This document shows positions 1 to 8,617 of a stretch of DNA of 64,000 bases, piece after piece (within the stretch, counting starts at the first letter, position 1; each line of letters begins with the position of its first letter). The position numbers and the translations under genes were made by a program. The stretch spans positions 1 through 64,000 of the forward strand of contig CAMLSD010000009.1 of NCBI GenBank assembly GCA_946482595.1, read 5' to 3'. The stretch comes from an uncultured Comamonadaceae bacterium (GTDB taxonomy: Bacteria; Pseudomonadota; Gammaproteobacteria; Burkholderiales; Burkholderiaceae). Under the pieces are notes generated by a model that saw only the letters and a list, made by a program, of their open reading frames with translations, was not told the origin of the DNA and did not search any database.

Positions 1-198
1 GTATTGCCCCGTCTGTGGCGCCGAGGAGCGCAGCGGCTGCAAGGTTGCCCCGCGCACAGCGCGGGGCTGGCGAGGACTGTTTGAGCACCGTTTGGCCCGC
101 AGGGCCAAAAAGGGCGAGTTCCGCAGCCACCTTGCAGCCGCGAGCACCGCAGGGCACCCCGCGCAGCGGGGCGCCATAGTCGGGGTCCCCTTCTTTGG

Positions 199-229
199 GT
201 TCCCTTTCTTGGGACGCAAGAAAGGGAAC
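199..229. repeat. Perfect 13-bp inverted repeat (dispersed hairpin type)
   Basis: The left arm gttccctttcttg (199-211) and right arm caagaaagggaac (217-229) are perfectly complementary around the 5-nt loop ggacg. Elements of this look, alternating CT and GA tracts around a small loop, are common between genes of Burkholderiales. That family link is from memory and was not searched. It could act as an RNA stem or as a mobile REP-like sequence. Only one copy is visible in this window. Confidence 0.7.
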
Positions 230-325
230 TCGGCCGCCGGGCCGAGACCCGGCTCGCCCCGGCAGGGGCGATGCACGGCGTCACGAACCACCGCGGCAGC
301 GACTCGCAGCAAGCCCTCTCCCCAA

Positions 326-349
326 CCCTCTCCCGCACGCGGGAGAGGG
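326..349. repeat. CCCTCTCCC-type inverted repeat
   Basis: ccctctcccgc (326-336) pairs perfectly with gcgggagaggg (339-349) over a 2-nt loop. Related ccctctcc/ggagaggg hairpins recur at 6534-6561 and as a cluster at 35346-35492, so this is a dispersed intergenic repeat family of the genome. Confidence 0.7.
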
Positions 350-401
350 AGTGAACCCGAGCTCGCCCCGCCTGGGGCGACACGGTGGCCGCCTGGCGGT
401 T

Positions 402-2039
402 TCAGTGAGCCGTCGCCGCCATCCCCGCGCGGGCACGTTCGATCGCTGCCTGCGCCTGGGCCTCGCCGATGCGGAAGGCCGCCACGATCTCGGCGAGCTT
501 GCCGGCCTGGTCTTTCAGCGACGATGCGGCGGCGGCCGACTCTTCCACCAGTGCGGCGTTCTGCTGCGTCATCTGGTCGAGGTTGACCACGGCGGTGTTC
601 ACCTGGCCGATGCCTTCGCTCTGTTCGGTGGCCGATGCCGTGATCTCGCCGATGATGTCGTTCACGCGGCGCACGGCGGCCACGATCTCCTGCATCGACG
701 TGCCGGCGTCCTGCACCAGCTTCGAGCCGGCGTCGACCCGTTCGACCGAGGCGGTGATCAGCGTCTTGATCTCCTTGGCGGCCTGGGCGCTGCGCTGGGC
801 GAGCGTGCGCACTTCGGCAGCCACGACCGCAAAACCGCGGCCCTGCTCGCCGGCACGGGCCGCCTCGACGGCGGCGTTCAGGGCCAGGATGTTGGTCTGG
901 AAGGCGATGCCGTCGATCACGCCGATGATGTCGCCGATCTTCTTCGACGAATCGGTGATCTCGTCCATGTTGCGCACCACCTGGGTGACGACTTCACCAC
1001 CGCGCATCGCTGCATCGGCGGCCGAGGTGGCCAGCTGGTTGGCCTGGCGGGCGGAGTCGGCATTGGTGCGCACGGTCGAGGCCAGTTGTTCCATCGACGA
1101 GGCCGTCTGCTGCAGGTTCGAGGCCGTCTGCTCGGTGCGGGCCGACAGGTCGTGATTGCCCGCAGCGATCTCGCCGGAGGCCACCGAGATGTTGTCGGCG
1201 GAATGCCGGACCTCACCCACCATGCCGCGCAGCGACGCCACCATGGCGCCCAGCGTGTGCATCAGGCTGCCCTGGGGCGCGTCGCGCATCTGGATGGTCA
1301 GGTCGCCCTGGGCCACACGCTGCATTGCGTCGATGGCGGCCTGCGGCTCGCCACCGATCTGGCGCAGCACGCTACGTGAGACCGCATAGCCCACACCACC
1401 GATCACCAGCAACACCACCGCACCGATGGCCAGCGAGGCGAGCGCTTCGGTGCGCGCGACGGCATCGACGTCGTCCATGTACAGGCCCGAACCGACGATC
1501 CATCCCCAGGGTGCGTGATGCATCAGGTACTGCAGCTTGGGCACCGACTCGGTCTGGCCCGGGCGCGGGAACAGCGTGTCCACGAAGGCCGTGCCGTCCT
1601 TGCTGGCCTGGATGGCGGCGCTGAAGTCCTTCAGGATGTACTGGCCCGTCGGCGACTTCAGCGAGTCCATCATGGGCTTGCCTTCCCACTCGGGCTTGAT
1701 GGGGTGCATCACGCCGTGGCCGTCGACCGTCCAGATGTAGAGGTATTCGGTCTTGCCGTCCGCACCGCCGTAACGCGTGACGCGCAGGGCCTCGCGGGCC
1801 GCCTTCTTGGCGTCTTCTTCGCTCATCTGCCCGGCCTTGGCCTTGGCGTGATAGCCGGCCACGATGCTGTGGCCCGACTGGACGGCCCACTGGAGCTGCG
1901 TCTTGCGCGCTTCGGTGACGTGCTGGCGCGCGGCGACGACCTGCTGGACGGTCATGGCCACGATGCCCACGATGGCGGCGCCAAGCAGCAGGCCGATGCG
2001 CTTGCTGAAGCTGAGTTGGTTGAACACGGAGGTCCCCAT
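402..2039 (-). CDS. Methyl-accepting chemotaxis protein with Cache-type sensor
   Basis: This is a transmembrane chemoreceptor of about 545 residues that would signal to CheA/CheW at the inner membrane. The order is a short cytoplasmic start, a transmembrane helix (about 15-35), an extracytoplasmic domain with the single-Cache signature [15 protein letters not shown], a second transmembrane helix, a HAMP segment, and a long signalling coiled coil with the conserved tip [20 protein letters not shown]. There is no C-terminal NWETF-like pentapeptide, so adaptation enzymes would not be tethered here. The open frame extends 40 codons further upstream, but those residues do not look like a receptor N-terminus. 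AAAGG directly abuts the chosen ATG at 2039, so the GTG 12 nt inside is an equally reasonable start. The ligand is unknown; it is not adjacent to che genes. Confidence 0.93.
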   Translation of the reverse strand: MGTSVFNQLSFSKRIGLLLGAAIVGIVAMTVQQVVAARQHVTEARKTQLQWAVQSGHSIVAGYHAKAKAGQMSEEDAKKAAREALRVTRYGGADGKTEYLYIWTVDGHGVMHPIKPEWEGKPMMDSLKSPTGQYILKDFSAAIQASKDGTAFVDTLFPRPGQTESVPKLQYLMHHAPWGWIVGSGLYMDDVDAVARTEALASLAIGAVVLLVIGGVGYAVSRSVLRQIGGEPQAAIDAMQRVAQGDLTIQMRDAPQGSLMHTLGAMVASLRGMVGEVRHSADNISVASGEIAAGNHDLSARTEQTASNLQQTASSMEQLASTVRTNADSARQANQLATSAADAAMRGGEVVTQVVRNMDEITDSSKKIGDIIGVIDGIAFQTNILALNAAVEAARAGEQGRGFAVVAAEVRTLAQRSAQAAKEIKTLITASVERVDAGSKLVQDAGTSMQEIVAAVRRVNDIIGEITASATEQSEGIGQVNTAVVNLDQMTQQNAALVEESAAAASSLKDQAGKLAEIVAAFRIGEAQAQAAIERARAGMAATAH

Positions 2040-2163
2040 CCTTTCTGACTGCTGGAATGGTGTTGGGTCGATGAATCGGCTGTGCGGAAGACGCACATGC
2101 ACCCTTTTCGGCCGGAACTGCATGAAACTTGAGCAGCCAGCTTGACAAGGGCCCAACAACGGT

Positions 2164-2183
2164 GCGCGCCCCGCAGGGCGCGC
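2164..2183 (-). terminator. Possible terminator hairpin after the ProQ-family gene
   Basis: gcgcgccc (2164-2171) and gggcgcgc (2176-2183) form a perfect 8-bp stem with a 4-nt loop, 45 nt past the stop of the leftward ProQ-family gene and upstream of the chemoreceptor. There is no T-run, so termination may be weak or Rho-assisted. Confidence 0.4.
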
Positions 2184-2227
2184 ATTCAGGCTTCAGATCG
2201 GGAGGGCGACGATGCGCAGGGGGTGAG

Positions 2228-3058
2228 TCAGCGCTTGCCTTCGTGGCGAGGGCCACCCGGGCGGCCGCCGCGCGGGCGGTCGGTGTTGCGACGGTCGCCC
2301 GACTCACCACGTGGCCCGCGCTCGGGGCGTGAAGACGGGCGACCTGCACCGCGCGGATCGCGGCCGTCGCGGGCGTCGCGCGGGTCACGCACCGGGCCGC
2401 GCGCTTCGCGCAGCAGGCGGTCGACCTGGGCCGGGTGCATGCGCTGGCGGGCCGCAAACCCCGGCACGTCCAGGCCGCTGGCCTGGAAGTCGGCCAGAAG
2501 CTGCTTGAGGTAGTCGGCGCGTTCGGTCTTTTCCTGGCGGGCCGTGGCCAGCAGGGTGTCGAGCTGATCGGCCGGCACGCCCTTGAGTGCGCAGAAGTTC
2601 TCGCGCGTCAGGGTGGTGGTCTCGAAGTCACGCAGCAGCGTGGCGCGCTGGATGCGCTCCTGGTCGGCCGCACGCTCCTGCTCGCGCGCCTTGGCGCGTT
2701 CTTCGGCGCGCTGGGCGTCGATGCGGGCCTGGCGCTCCTTCAGGGCCGTTTCGGCCACCTGGCGGTGTTCGTCGGAGATCTCGCCCGCGGGCTGACCATC
2801 CAGGTCATAGCGATGCGTGCCGCGCACGATGGCCTTCAGGTAGGCCCCGCTGTTGGTGTAGCGCCGGAAGAACGCGGCCAGCGTCTGTTTGCTGAACACG
2901 CCCGGGTTGCGCTCCTGGATGTCGTGCTGGATGCGCAGCTTCACCGGCTTCGGGGGGCCGTCGAACAGGGCGGGATGGCGCTGGCGCAGTTGATCGGCGC
3001 ATTCGGCCACGGTCATTGCCGCCTGCGCTTCGGCGCTTTGCGGGCTGGGCTGGGTCAT
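2228..3058 (-). CDS. ProQ/FinO-family RNA chaperone
   Basis: A protein of about 276 residues. The N-terminal half (about 15-120) carries the ProQ/FinO fold: HPALFDGPPKPVKLRIQHDI, then FSKQTLAAFFRRYTNSGAYLKAI and a YDLDG segment. Members bind structured 3' ends of small RNAs and mRNAs and act as global post-transcriptional regulators. A charged coiled coil follows (about 125-180), rich in Glu, Arg and Gln. The last 50 residues are a disordered Arg/Gly/Pro/Asp-rich tail, as in RNA-binding proteins. The start at 3058 is preceded by TTGGAG. It lies 56 nt downstream of the liv operon and could be cotranscribed with it, but nothing ties it functionally to benzoate use. Confidence 0.9.
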   Translation of the reverse strand: MTQPSPQSAEAQAAMTVAECADQLRQRHPALFDGPPKPVKLRIQHDIQERNPGVFSKQTLAAFFRRYTNSGAYLKAIVRGTHRYDLDGQPAGEISDEHRQVAETALKERQARIDAQRAEERAKAREQERAADQERIQRATLLRDFETTTLTRENFCALKGVPADQLDTLLATARQEKTERADYLKQLLADFQASGLDVPGFAARQRMHPAQVDRLLREARGPVRDPRDARDGRDPRGAGRPSSRPERGPRGESGDRRNTDRPRGGRPGGPRHEGKR

Positions 3059-3114
3059 CAGGGCTCCAAGGGACAAGCTTGGGCGGTATTGTGCCGTCCC
3101 TGCAGCCACCGGGG

Positions 3115-3828
3115 TCACACGCCGAGGTAGCGACCCAGTTCGGCGGGTCGCTGCTGCAGCTCGTCCGACGGTCCTTCGAGCACGAGGCGCCCCTTCTCGA
3201 GCACGACCAGCCGGTCGGAATGGGCCATCACGGTGCGGTAGTTGCGGTCGACGACCAGCGTGGCCAGGCCGCTGCGGCGGATCTCGCCGATCACGCGCCA
3301 GATCTCGGCCACGATCAGCGGCGCCAGGCCCTCGGTGGCCTCGTCGAGGATGATCGCCTCGGGGTGGGTCATCAGTGCCCGCCCGATCGACAGCATCTGC
3401 TGCTCGCCGCCCGACAGCTGCCAGCCCAGGTTGTCCAGCCGCTGCGCCAGCCGCGGGAAGGTCTGCAGGATGCGCTCGAAGGTCCACTCGCGCTGCCCGC
3501 GCAGGCCCGGCCGGGCGGCCATCACGAGGTTTTCGCGGACGGTGAGGTTGGGGAAGATGCCGCGCCCTTCGGGCACATAGGCGATGCCCAGGCGGGCCAC
3601 CTCGTGCGGCTGGGCACGCGACAGGTCGCGCCCCTGCACGCTGATGTGGCCCTGGCGCTGGCGCACATGACCCAGCAGCGTGCGGATCAGCGTGGACTTG
3701 CCCATGCCGTTGCGTCCGAGCAGACCGACGGTTTCGCCCCGGCGCAGCCGGAAGTCGATGCCATGCAGGATGTGGCTGCTGCCGTACCAGGCCTGCAGCC
3801 CACGCGCGTCGATCAGGAGGTCGTTCAT
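3115..3828 (-). CDS. livF: Branched-chain/aromatic acid ABC transporter ATPase LivF
   Basis: The second ATPase of a HAAT-type (LivFGHMJ) importer, 237 residues, the normal family length. Walker A is GRNGMGKST (38-46), the signature is LSGGEQQ (138-144), and Walker B is AIILDEAT (158-165). The switch His typical of ABC ATPases is not obvious: the segment reads VVDRNYRTV, where many LivF proteins read VEQN. It is the last gene of the transporter block, 17 nt after livG. Because the block is continuous with benzoate-CoA ligase and boxD genes, the substrate is more likely benzoate or a related aromatic acid than leucine; this is inferred from context only. Confidence 0.95.
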   Translation of the reverse strand: MNDLLIDARGLQAWYGSSHILHGIDFRLRRGETVGLLGRNGMGKSTLIRTLLGHVRQRQGHISVQGRDLSRAQPHEVARLGIAYVPEGRGIFPNLTVRENLVMAARPGLRGQREWTFERILQTFPRLAQRLDNLGWQLSGGEQQMLSIGRALMTHPEAIILDEATEGLAPLIVAEIWRVIGEIRRSGLATLVVDRNYRTVMAHSDRLVVLEKGRLVLEGPSDELQQRPAELGRYLGV

Positions 3829-3845
3829 GGTCGGAGTCCTTCGGC

Positions 3846-4589
3846 TCAGTGGTCGCCCAGGTAGGCCGCCTGCACCTCGGCATTGCGGCGCACCTCGTCA
3901 GGCGTGCCCGAGGCGATCACCGAGCCGTTGACCATCACGGTGATGCGGTCGGCCACGGCAAAGACGGCATCCATGTCGTGCTCGACCAGCAGGATGGCGT
4001 GGCCGGTGCGCAGGCGGCGCAGCAGGTCGAGCATGCGTTCGGACTCCTCGGCGCCCATGCCGGCCAGGGGTTCGTCCAGCAGGAGCACACGTGGCCGTGT
4101 GGCCAGGCACATGGCCACCTCGAGCTGCCGCTTCTGCCCGTGCGAGAGGCTGGCCGCCGGGCGCGAGGCCACCTGCGACAGGCCCGCCCGCTCGATGGCA
4201 TCGCGCGCACGGTCGTTGCTGAGCGCACAGGCCGTGGCGGCCTGCCAGACCTTCCACGGCTGCTGTGCATGCGTCTGCGCGGCCAGCCGGCAGTTCTCGT
4301 GCACGCTCAGCGGCAGGAAGATGTTGTTGCGCTGGTAGCTGCGGCCCAGCCCGGCCTGGGCCCGGCGAGGCTGCGACCAGGTGGTGATGTCCTGGCCGTC
4401 GAGCTGCACCGTGCCGCCACTGGCCGGCAGTTCGCCCGACAGCAGATTGATGAGGGTGGATTTGCCGGCGCCGTTGGTGCCGATCACGGCGTGGATCTGC
4501 CCGGCGTCGAGGTCCAGCGTCACGCCTTCGACGGCCTTGAGCGCACCGAAGCGGCGGGTGAGGGCGCGCGCACTCAGCAGAGGGGTCAT
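3846..4589 (-). CDS. livG: Branched-chain/aromatic acid ABC transporter ATPase LivG
   Basis: The first ATPase of the importer, 247 residues. Walker A is GTNGAGKST (37-45), the signature is the LivG-type LSHGQKRQLE (148-157), Walker B is VLLLDEPLAG (168-177), and the switch His lies in LLVEHDMD. The ATG at 4589 overlaps the livM stop by 4 nt (ATGA), indicating translational coupling. The open frame extends further upstream, but that part is the livM sequence in another frame. Confidence 0.95.
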   Translation of the reverse strand: MTPLLSARALTRRFGALKAVEGVTLDLDAGQIHAVIGTNGAGKSTLINLLSGELPASGGTVQLDGQDITTWSQPRRAQAGLGRSYQRNNIFLPLSVHENCRLAAQTHAQQPWKVWQAATACALSNDRARDAIERAGLSQVASRPAASLSHGQKRQLEVAMCLATRPRVLLLDEPLAGMGAEESERMLDLLRRLRTGHAILLVEHDMDAVFAVADRITVMVNGSVIASGTPDEVRRNAEVQAAYLGDH

Positions 4590-5605
4590 CGCAGTTGCTC
4601 CTTGCCCGCGACCTCGATGCCGGCGGCGGTATGCCGGCGCGCCGCGAGGCGCTGTCGCAGGCGCTCGATCCCGCCGGCGATGCCCTGCGGCAGCACCGCC
4701 ACGAGCAGGATGATGAAACCGCCCATCAGCAACTGCCAGTGTTTGGTCATGTCCTGGAACCACTCGGCCAGCAGCACGAACGAGAAGGCACCGATCACCG
4801 CGCCGGCCAGGCTGCCCAGGCCGCCGAGGATCACCATCAGCAATGCATTGCCCGAGTGGTGCCACGACAGGATCTCGGGGTTCACATACCCATGCTGGGT
4901 GGCATAGAGAAAACCGGCCAGCCCGGCAAAGGCCCCGCCGATCACGAAGCTGGCGAGCTTGTAGGCCGTGGTGGCATAGCCGGTGGCCCGCATGCGCTGT
5001 TCGTTGTGCTTGATGCCCACCAGCGCATGACCCAGGCGCGAGCGCAGCAGCAGGGTGAGCGCTGCGACGGTCAGGGCCGTCATCGCCAGCGTGAACCAGT
5101 AGAAGTGAGCGGTCTGTTCGAGATCCAGCGGCTTCCAGCCGAACAGCGTGAACTCCGGCTTGAAGTACACATAGGTGCCGTCGCTGCCGCCGAAGTGGTC
5201 GGTGTCATGGAAGACGAAATACACGAGCTGGGCAAAGGCCAGCGTCACCATGATGAAGTAGATGCCGCGGGTGCGCATCACCAGCGCGCCGATCACCAGG
5301 GCCAGCGCGGCCGATCCGCCGATGGCCGCCAGCAGCATCAGCCAGCCATTGCCGGCCTCGGACTGCGGCGCCAGCATCGCCACGACATAGGCGGCAAAGC
5401 CGAAGTAGGCGGCGTGCCCCAGGCTCACCAGGCCGGTGTAGCCCACCAGCAATTGCAGGCTGAGCGCAAAGATCGCCATGATCAGCACCTTCGCGCCCAG
5501 TTCGATGTGGAACTGCCCGCCGATCGGTTCGGGCATCACGGGCAGCAGGGCCAGCAGCAGCAGGGCCAGGGCCAGGGCCCAGCCTGTCAGTCGGGAGGAG
5601 GTCAT
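4586..5605 (-). CDS. livM: Branched-chain/aromatic acid ABC transporter permease LivM
   Basis: An inner-membrane permease of 339 residues with about nine hydrophobic segments. The family loop GLVSLGHAAYFGFAAY is near residues 55-70 and the EAA-type coupling segment is around HNEQRMRATGY. It forms the channel with LivH and contacts LivG/LivF. The ATG at 5605 follows a short Thr/Ser/Arg start and a first hydrophobic helix. The gene lies 5 nt after livH and overlaps livG by 4 nt. Confidence 0.95.
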   Translation of the reverse strand: MTSSRLTGWALALALLLLALLPVMPEPIGGQFHIELGAKVLIMAIFALSLQLLVGYTGLVSLGHAAYFGFAAYVVAMLAPQSEAGNGWLMLLAAIGGSAALALVIGALVMRTRGIYFIMVTLAFAQLVYFVFHDTDHFGGSDGTYVYFKPEFTLFGWKPLDLEQTAHFYWFTLAMTALTVAALTLLLRSRLGHALVGIKHNEQRMRATGYATTAYKLASFVIGGAFAGLAGFLYATQHGYVNPEILSWHHSGNALLMVILGGLGSLAGAVIGAFSFVLLAEWFQDMTKHWQLLMGGFIILLVAVLPQGIAGGIERLRQRLAARRHTAAGIEVAGKEQLR

Positions 5606-5610
5606 GGCAG

Positions 5611-6480
5611 TCAGGTCCCTTGCTTGAACAGGCCTTCGGGCTTCCACAGCAGGATCACCGCCATCAGCAGATAGACCAGCGCGCCGGCCGCCTGCTGCCA
5701 GAAGACCTTGCCGAAGGTGTCGACGAACCCGATCAGCAGTGCGGCCACGAGCGCGCCCTTGACCGAGCCGATGCCACCGATCACGACCACCACGAAACAG
5801 ATGATCAGCACCGAGCCGCCCATGCCGGGGTAGACCGAGGCCACGGGCGCGGCGATCATGCCGGCCAGCACGGCCAGTGCCACGCCGGCGGCAAACACCA
5901 CGCGATACAGCAGCGAGATGTTGATGCCCAGCGACTGCACCATCTCTCGGTTGGTCGATCCGGCCCGAACCATCATGCCCACGCGTGTCTTCTTGATCAT
6001 GTAGTACATGCCGCCGGCCACGGCCAGGCACACCGCCGAGATGAACAACCGGTACACCGGGTAGCTCATGTCGTTGCCGATCGCGATGCCACCGGCCAGC
6101 CAGTCCGGCACCGCCACCCCATGCACGTCATCACCGACGAGGATGCTGCGCAGCTCCTCGAACACCAGGATGAGGCCGTAGGTCATCAGCACCTGCATCA
6201 GGTGTTCGCGTTCGTACAGGAAGCTGAAGAAGCCCCACTCCAGCAGGTAGCCCAGCGCCACGGCGAGCACCATGCCCAGCACCAGGGCGACAAAGAAGTT
6301 GCCGGTCAGCGACGACAGCGTGAAGGCCATGTAGGCGCCGATCATGTAGAAGCTGCCGTGGGCCAGGTTGATGACCCCCATGATCCCGAAGATCAGGGTC
6401 AGCCCGCTGGCCACGAGGAACAGCAGCAGCCCGTACTGCACGCTGTTGAGGCACTGGATGAGGAAGGTGGTGAGGTCCAT
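5611..6480 (-). CDS. livH: Branched-chain/aromatic acid ABC transporter permease LivH
   Basis: A 289-residue inner-membrane permease with about eight hydrophobic segments. The diagnostic LivH motif GVINLAHGSFYMIGAY sits near residues 35-50 and the coupling segment NREMVQSLGIN near 155. It is the partner of LivM in a type-I importer. It is separated from the upstream binding-protein gene by an 87-nt gap holding two hairpin repeats, which may lower permease expression relative to the binding protein. Confidence 0.95.
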   Translation of the reverse strand: MDLTTFLIQCLNSVQYGLLLFLVASGLTLIFGIMGVINLAHGSFYMIGAYMAFTLSSLTGNFFVALVLGMVLAVALGYLLEWGFFSFLYEREHLMQVLMTYGLILVFEELRSILVGDDVHGVAVPDWLAGGIAIGNDMSYPVYRLFISAVCLAVAGGMYYMIKKTRVGMMVRAGSTNREMVQSLGINISLLYRVVFAAGVALAVLAGMIAAPVASVYPGMGGSVLIICFVVVVIGGIGSVKGALVAALLIGFVDTFGKVFWQQAAGALVYLLMAVILLWKPEGLFKQGT

Positions 6481-6501
6481 GGGGCGCTCCGAGTGGCGGT
6501 C

Positions 6502-6563
6502 ATGCCCGCGCAGGCGGGCATCCAGGCGCGGCTCCCTCTCCGCCAGGCAAGGGGGAGAGGGGA
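6502..6563. repeat. Two adjacent hairpin repeats between the binding-protein gene and livH
   Basis: atgcccgc (6502-6509) pairs with gcgggcat (6514-6521). This is the widespread proteobacterial repeat whose spurious translation reads MPAQAGIQ. Directly beside it ccctctcc (6534-6541) pairs with ggagaggg (6554-6561), the same family as 326-349 and 35346-35492. Lying within an operon, they probably form mRNA stems that could stabilise the upstream binding-protein transcript. Confidence 0.7.
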
Positions 6564-6567
6564 CAAA

Positions 6568-7740
6568 TCACATCCTGCAGCCGCGTGCCGGGTCGGCCAG
6601 GCCCTTGACGGCCACGCTCACCGAGCGGTTCATCTTGCCCTCGACCTTGCGCAGGTAGATGTCCTGGATGGGGTTGTGGGCCTTGGACATCGTGAAGGGC
6701 CCGCGGGGGCTGTCGATCTTCGCCTCGCGCATGCCCTTGACCACGGCGTCGCGCTTGCCGATGTCGCCACCCGCGGCCTTCAGGCCGGCGGCCAGCAGCT
6801 GGGCCGCGTCGTAGCCCTGCACGGCGTAGACGTCGGGCTGCAGCTTGTAGGTCTTGGCGTAGTTGAAGCGGAAGGCCTTGTCGCGCGGCAGGGTCAGGTC
6901 GTCCGCATAGTGCAGCGTGGTCAGCAGGCCGTTGGCCGAGTCGCCCTGCGCCTCCAGCGTGCCGTCGGTCAGGAAGCCGGCACCGTACAGCGGGATCTTG
7001 TCCTTCAGGCCGGCCGCGGCATAGTCCTTGACGAACTTCACCGCACCGCCGCCGGCAAAGAACACGTACACCGCATCGGGCTTGAGCGCGGCGATCTCGG
7101 TCAGCAGCGCCTGGAACTCCACGTTCGGGAACGGCAGGTTCAGCTCCTTCAGCACCTTGCCGCCCTTGGACTCGAAGCCTTCCTTGAAGCCGCGCACCGA
7201 CTCGTCGCCGGCGGCGTACTTCCAGGTCAGTGTCACGGCCGTCTTGTGCTTCTGCTTCTCGGCGGCCACCAGGCCCATCGCATAGGCCGGCTGCCAGTTG
7301 CTGAACGAGGTGCGGAAGATGTTGGCCGCGCACAGCGGGCCGGTCACGGCGTCGGCGCCGGCATTGGGCACGATCAGCAGGGTGTTGTTGTCGCGTGCGA
7401 CCTTGGCCATGCCCATGGCCACGCCCGAGTGCACCGTGCCGACCAGCACGTCGACCTGGTCGCGCTTGACCAGCTTGTTCGCGTTCTCGGGCGCCTTGGC
7501 CGGGTCGGATTCGTCGTCGACCTTGAAGAACTCGATCTCGCGGCCGGCGAGCTTGCCGCCCTGTTCGTCGACATACAGCCGGAAGCCGTTCTCGATGGCC
7601 GTGCCCAGCGCGGCAAAGGTGCCGGTGTAGGGCAGCATCAGGCCCACCTTGATCTTGTTGCCCTGGGCCTGTGCGGCGGTGCCGAAGGCGGCGGCGAGGC
7701 TGGCGGCGGCCAGCAGGCAGAGGGTGCGGTGTCGGGTCAT
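6568..7740 (-). CDS. ABC transporter periplasmic substrate-binding protein (Leu/Ile/Val-type)
   Basis: A 390-residue precursor with a clear signal peptide (hydrophobic 7-18, probable cleavage after AQA at 25) and a periplasmic binding-protein type I fold. It begins KIKVGLMLPYTGTFAALG and continues with GREIEFFKVDDESDPAKA and VDVLVGTVHSGVAMG. It delivers ligand to LivHM. Homologues next to benzoate genes are usually annotated as aromatic acid binders; that assignment is by context. The ATG at 7740 is chosen because it opens the signal peptide; the open frame continues upstream without that feature. It lies 34 nt after the alpha/beta hydrolase gene in the same operon. Confidence 0.93.
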   Translation of the reverse strand: MTRHRTLCLLAAASLAAAFGTAAQAQGNKIKVGLMLPYTGTFAALGTAIENGFRLYVDEQGGKLAGREIEFFKVDDESDPAKAPENANKLVKRDQVDVLVGTVHSGVAMGMAKVARDNNTLLIVPNAGADAVTGPLCAANIFRTSFSNWQPAYAMGLVAAEKQKHKTAVTLTWKYAAGDESVRGFKEGFESKGGKVLKELNLPFPNVEFQALLTEIAALKPDAVYVFFAGGGAVKFVKDYAAAGLKDKIPLYGAGFLTDGTLEAQGDSANGLLTTLHYADDLTLPRDKAFRFNYAKTYKLQPDVYAVQGYDAAQLLAAGLKAAGGDIGKRDAVVKGMREAKIDSPRGPFTMSKAHNPIQDIYLRKVEGKMNRSVSVAVKGLADPARGCRM

Positions 7741-7774
7741 GGTCTGTCTCCTGTGTTGTTCGAGCGGGCGGGAA

Positions 7775-8617
7775 TCAGCGGGCGGCGGCGGTGGCCGTGG
7801 CCTGCGGGGCGGGGGCATGGCGGCGCATGAAACCGGTGACGGCCATGGCCAGCTGGGCGGGGTGATCGCGGTGCGGCGAATGGCCGCAGTCGTGCAGCTT
7901 GAGCAGCTGGGTGTGAGGCACGGCCGCGGCGATGGCTTCGATCTGGGCCATCGTGCCGTACTCGTCGTCGATGCCCTGCACGGCCAGCACCGGGCAGCGG
8001 ATGCCTGTCAGCTCGTCGCGGATGTCCCAGCGGCGGAACTCCGGCGCCAGCCAGACATCGTTCCAGCCCCAGAATGCCGAGTCGGGGTCGGCGTGATAGC
8101 GCGCCAGCTTGCTGCGCAGGTCGGTGCTCACGTAACCGTCGCGGGCCTGCTCGATGCTGCGCACCGACAGGTCTTCGACAAAGGTGTGCGGTGCGGCCAC
8201 GATCAGGCCGCCCACGCTGTTGGCAAACTGCGCCGCGTGCAGCAGCGCAATCGAGCCCCCGTCGCTGTGACCGTACAGCCAGGGGCGCTCGCGCCGGGTG
8301 TCCAGGCCCAGTGCGTTGAAGAACGCCGGCAGGAAGTCATGCGCCTGGTGGTGCATGAAGTCCACCGGCCAGCGCTCATGGCCGCCGCGCGGACTGGACT
8401 GGCCATAGCCCCAGCGCGAGAACACCAGGCCCCGGCATTGCGCGGCCTCGCACAGCTGCGCCGGGAAGTCCTTCCACATCGCGACCGAGCCCAGCCCCTC
8501 ATGCAGGAAGACCAGCAGCGGCCTGTTGGTGCGTTGGGGTGCGAGCCAGGTGTACTCGATGCGGTCCTGGCGGTCGCGCCAGGCCACGTCGATGAATTCG
8601 ACCGTCGCCGGGCTCAT
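7775..8617 (-). CDS. Alpha/beta hydrolase of the benzoate cluster
   Basis: A 280-residue soluble alpha/beta hydrolase with an intact triad. The nucleophile elbow is GHSDGG (Ser118), the acid is in VQGIDDEYG (Asp217/218), and the base is His246 in DCGHSPHRDH. The oxyanion region is FLHEGLGS. It overlaps the benzoate-CoA ligase gene by 4 nt (ATGA), so it belongs to the benzoate operon. Possible roles are a CoA thioesterase rescuing trapped CoA esters, or hydrolysis of a lactone or aromatic ester; the sequence alone cannot decide. Confidence 0.85.
   Translation of the reverse strand: MSPATVEFIDVAWRDRQDRIEYTWLAPQRTNRPLLVFLHEGLGSVAMWKDFPAQLCEAAQCRGLVFSRWGYGQSSPRGGHERWPVDFMHHQAHDFLPAFFNALGLDTRRERPWLYGHSDGGSIALLHAAQFANSVGGLIVAAPHTFVEDLSVRSIEQARDGYVSTDLRSKLARYHADPDSAFWGWNDVWLAPEFRRWDIRDELTGIRCPVLAVQGIDDEYGTMAQIEAIAAAVPHTQLLKLHDCGHSPHRDHPAQLAMAVTGFMRRHAPAPQATATAAAR

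Larger units (their letters stand above)
1..401. other. Gene-free stretch with hairpin repeats
   Basis: No reading frame here has the codon use of the neighbouring genes. The frames that stay open are low-complexity Arg/Pro/Gly-rich translations of repeat DNA. The stretch holds two strong inverted repeats, annotated separately, and GC-rich direct wording such as repeated forms of cgcagcgggg. It lies downstream of the leftward chemoreceptor gene, so it may contain its 3' UTR, but I see no classic terminator with a T-run. Confidence 0.6.

Noticed and set aside
5620..7830. A 736-codon rightward open frame over livH and the binding-protein gene
   Set aside because: Antisense shadow of the transporter genes with a repetitive His/Gln/Ala composition.
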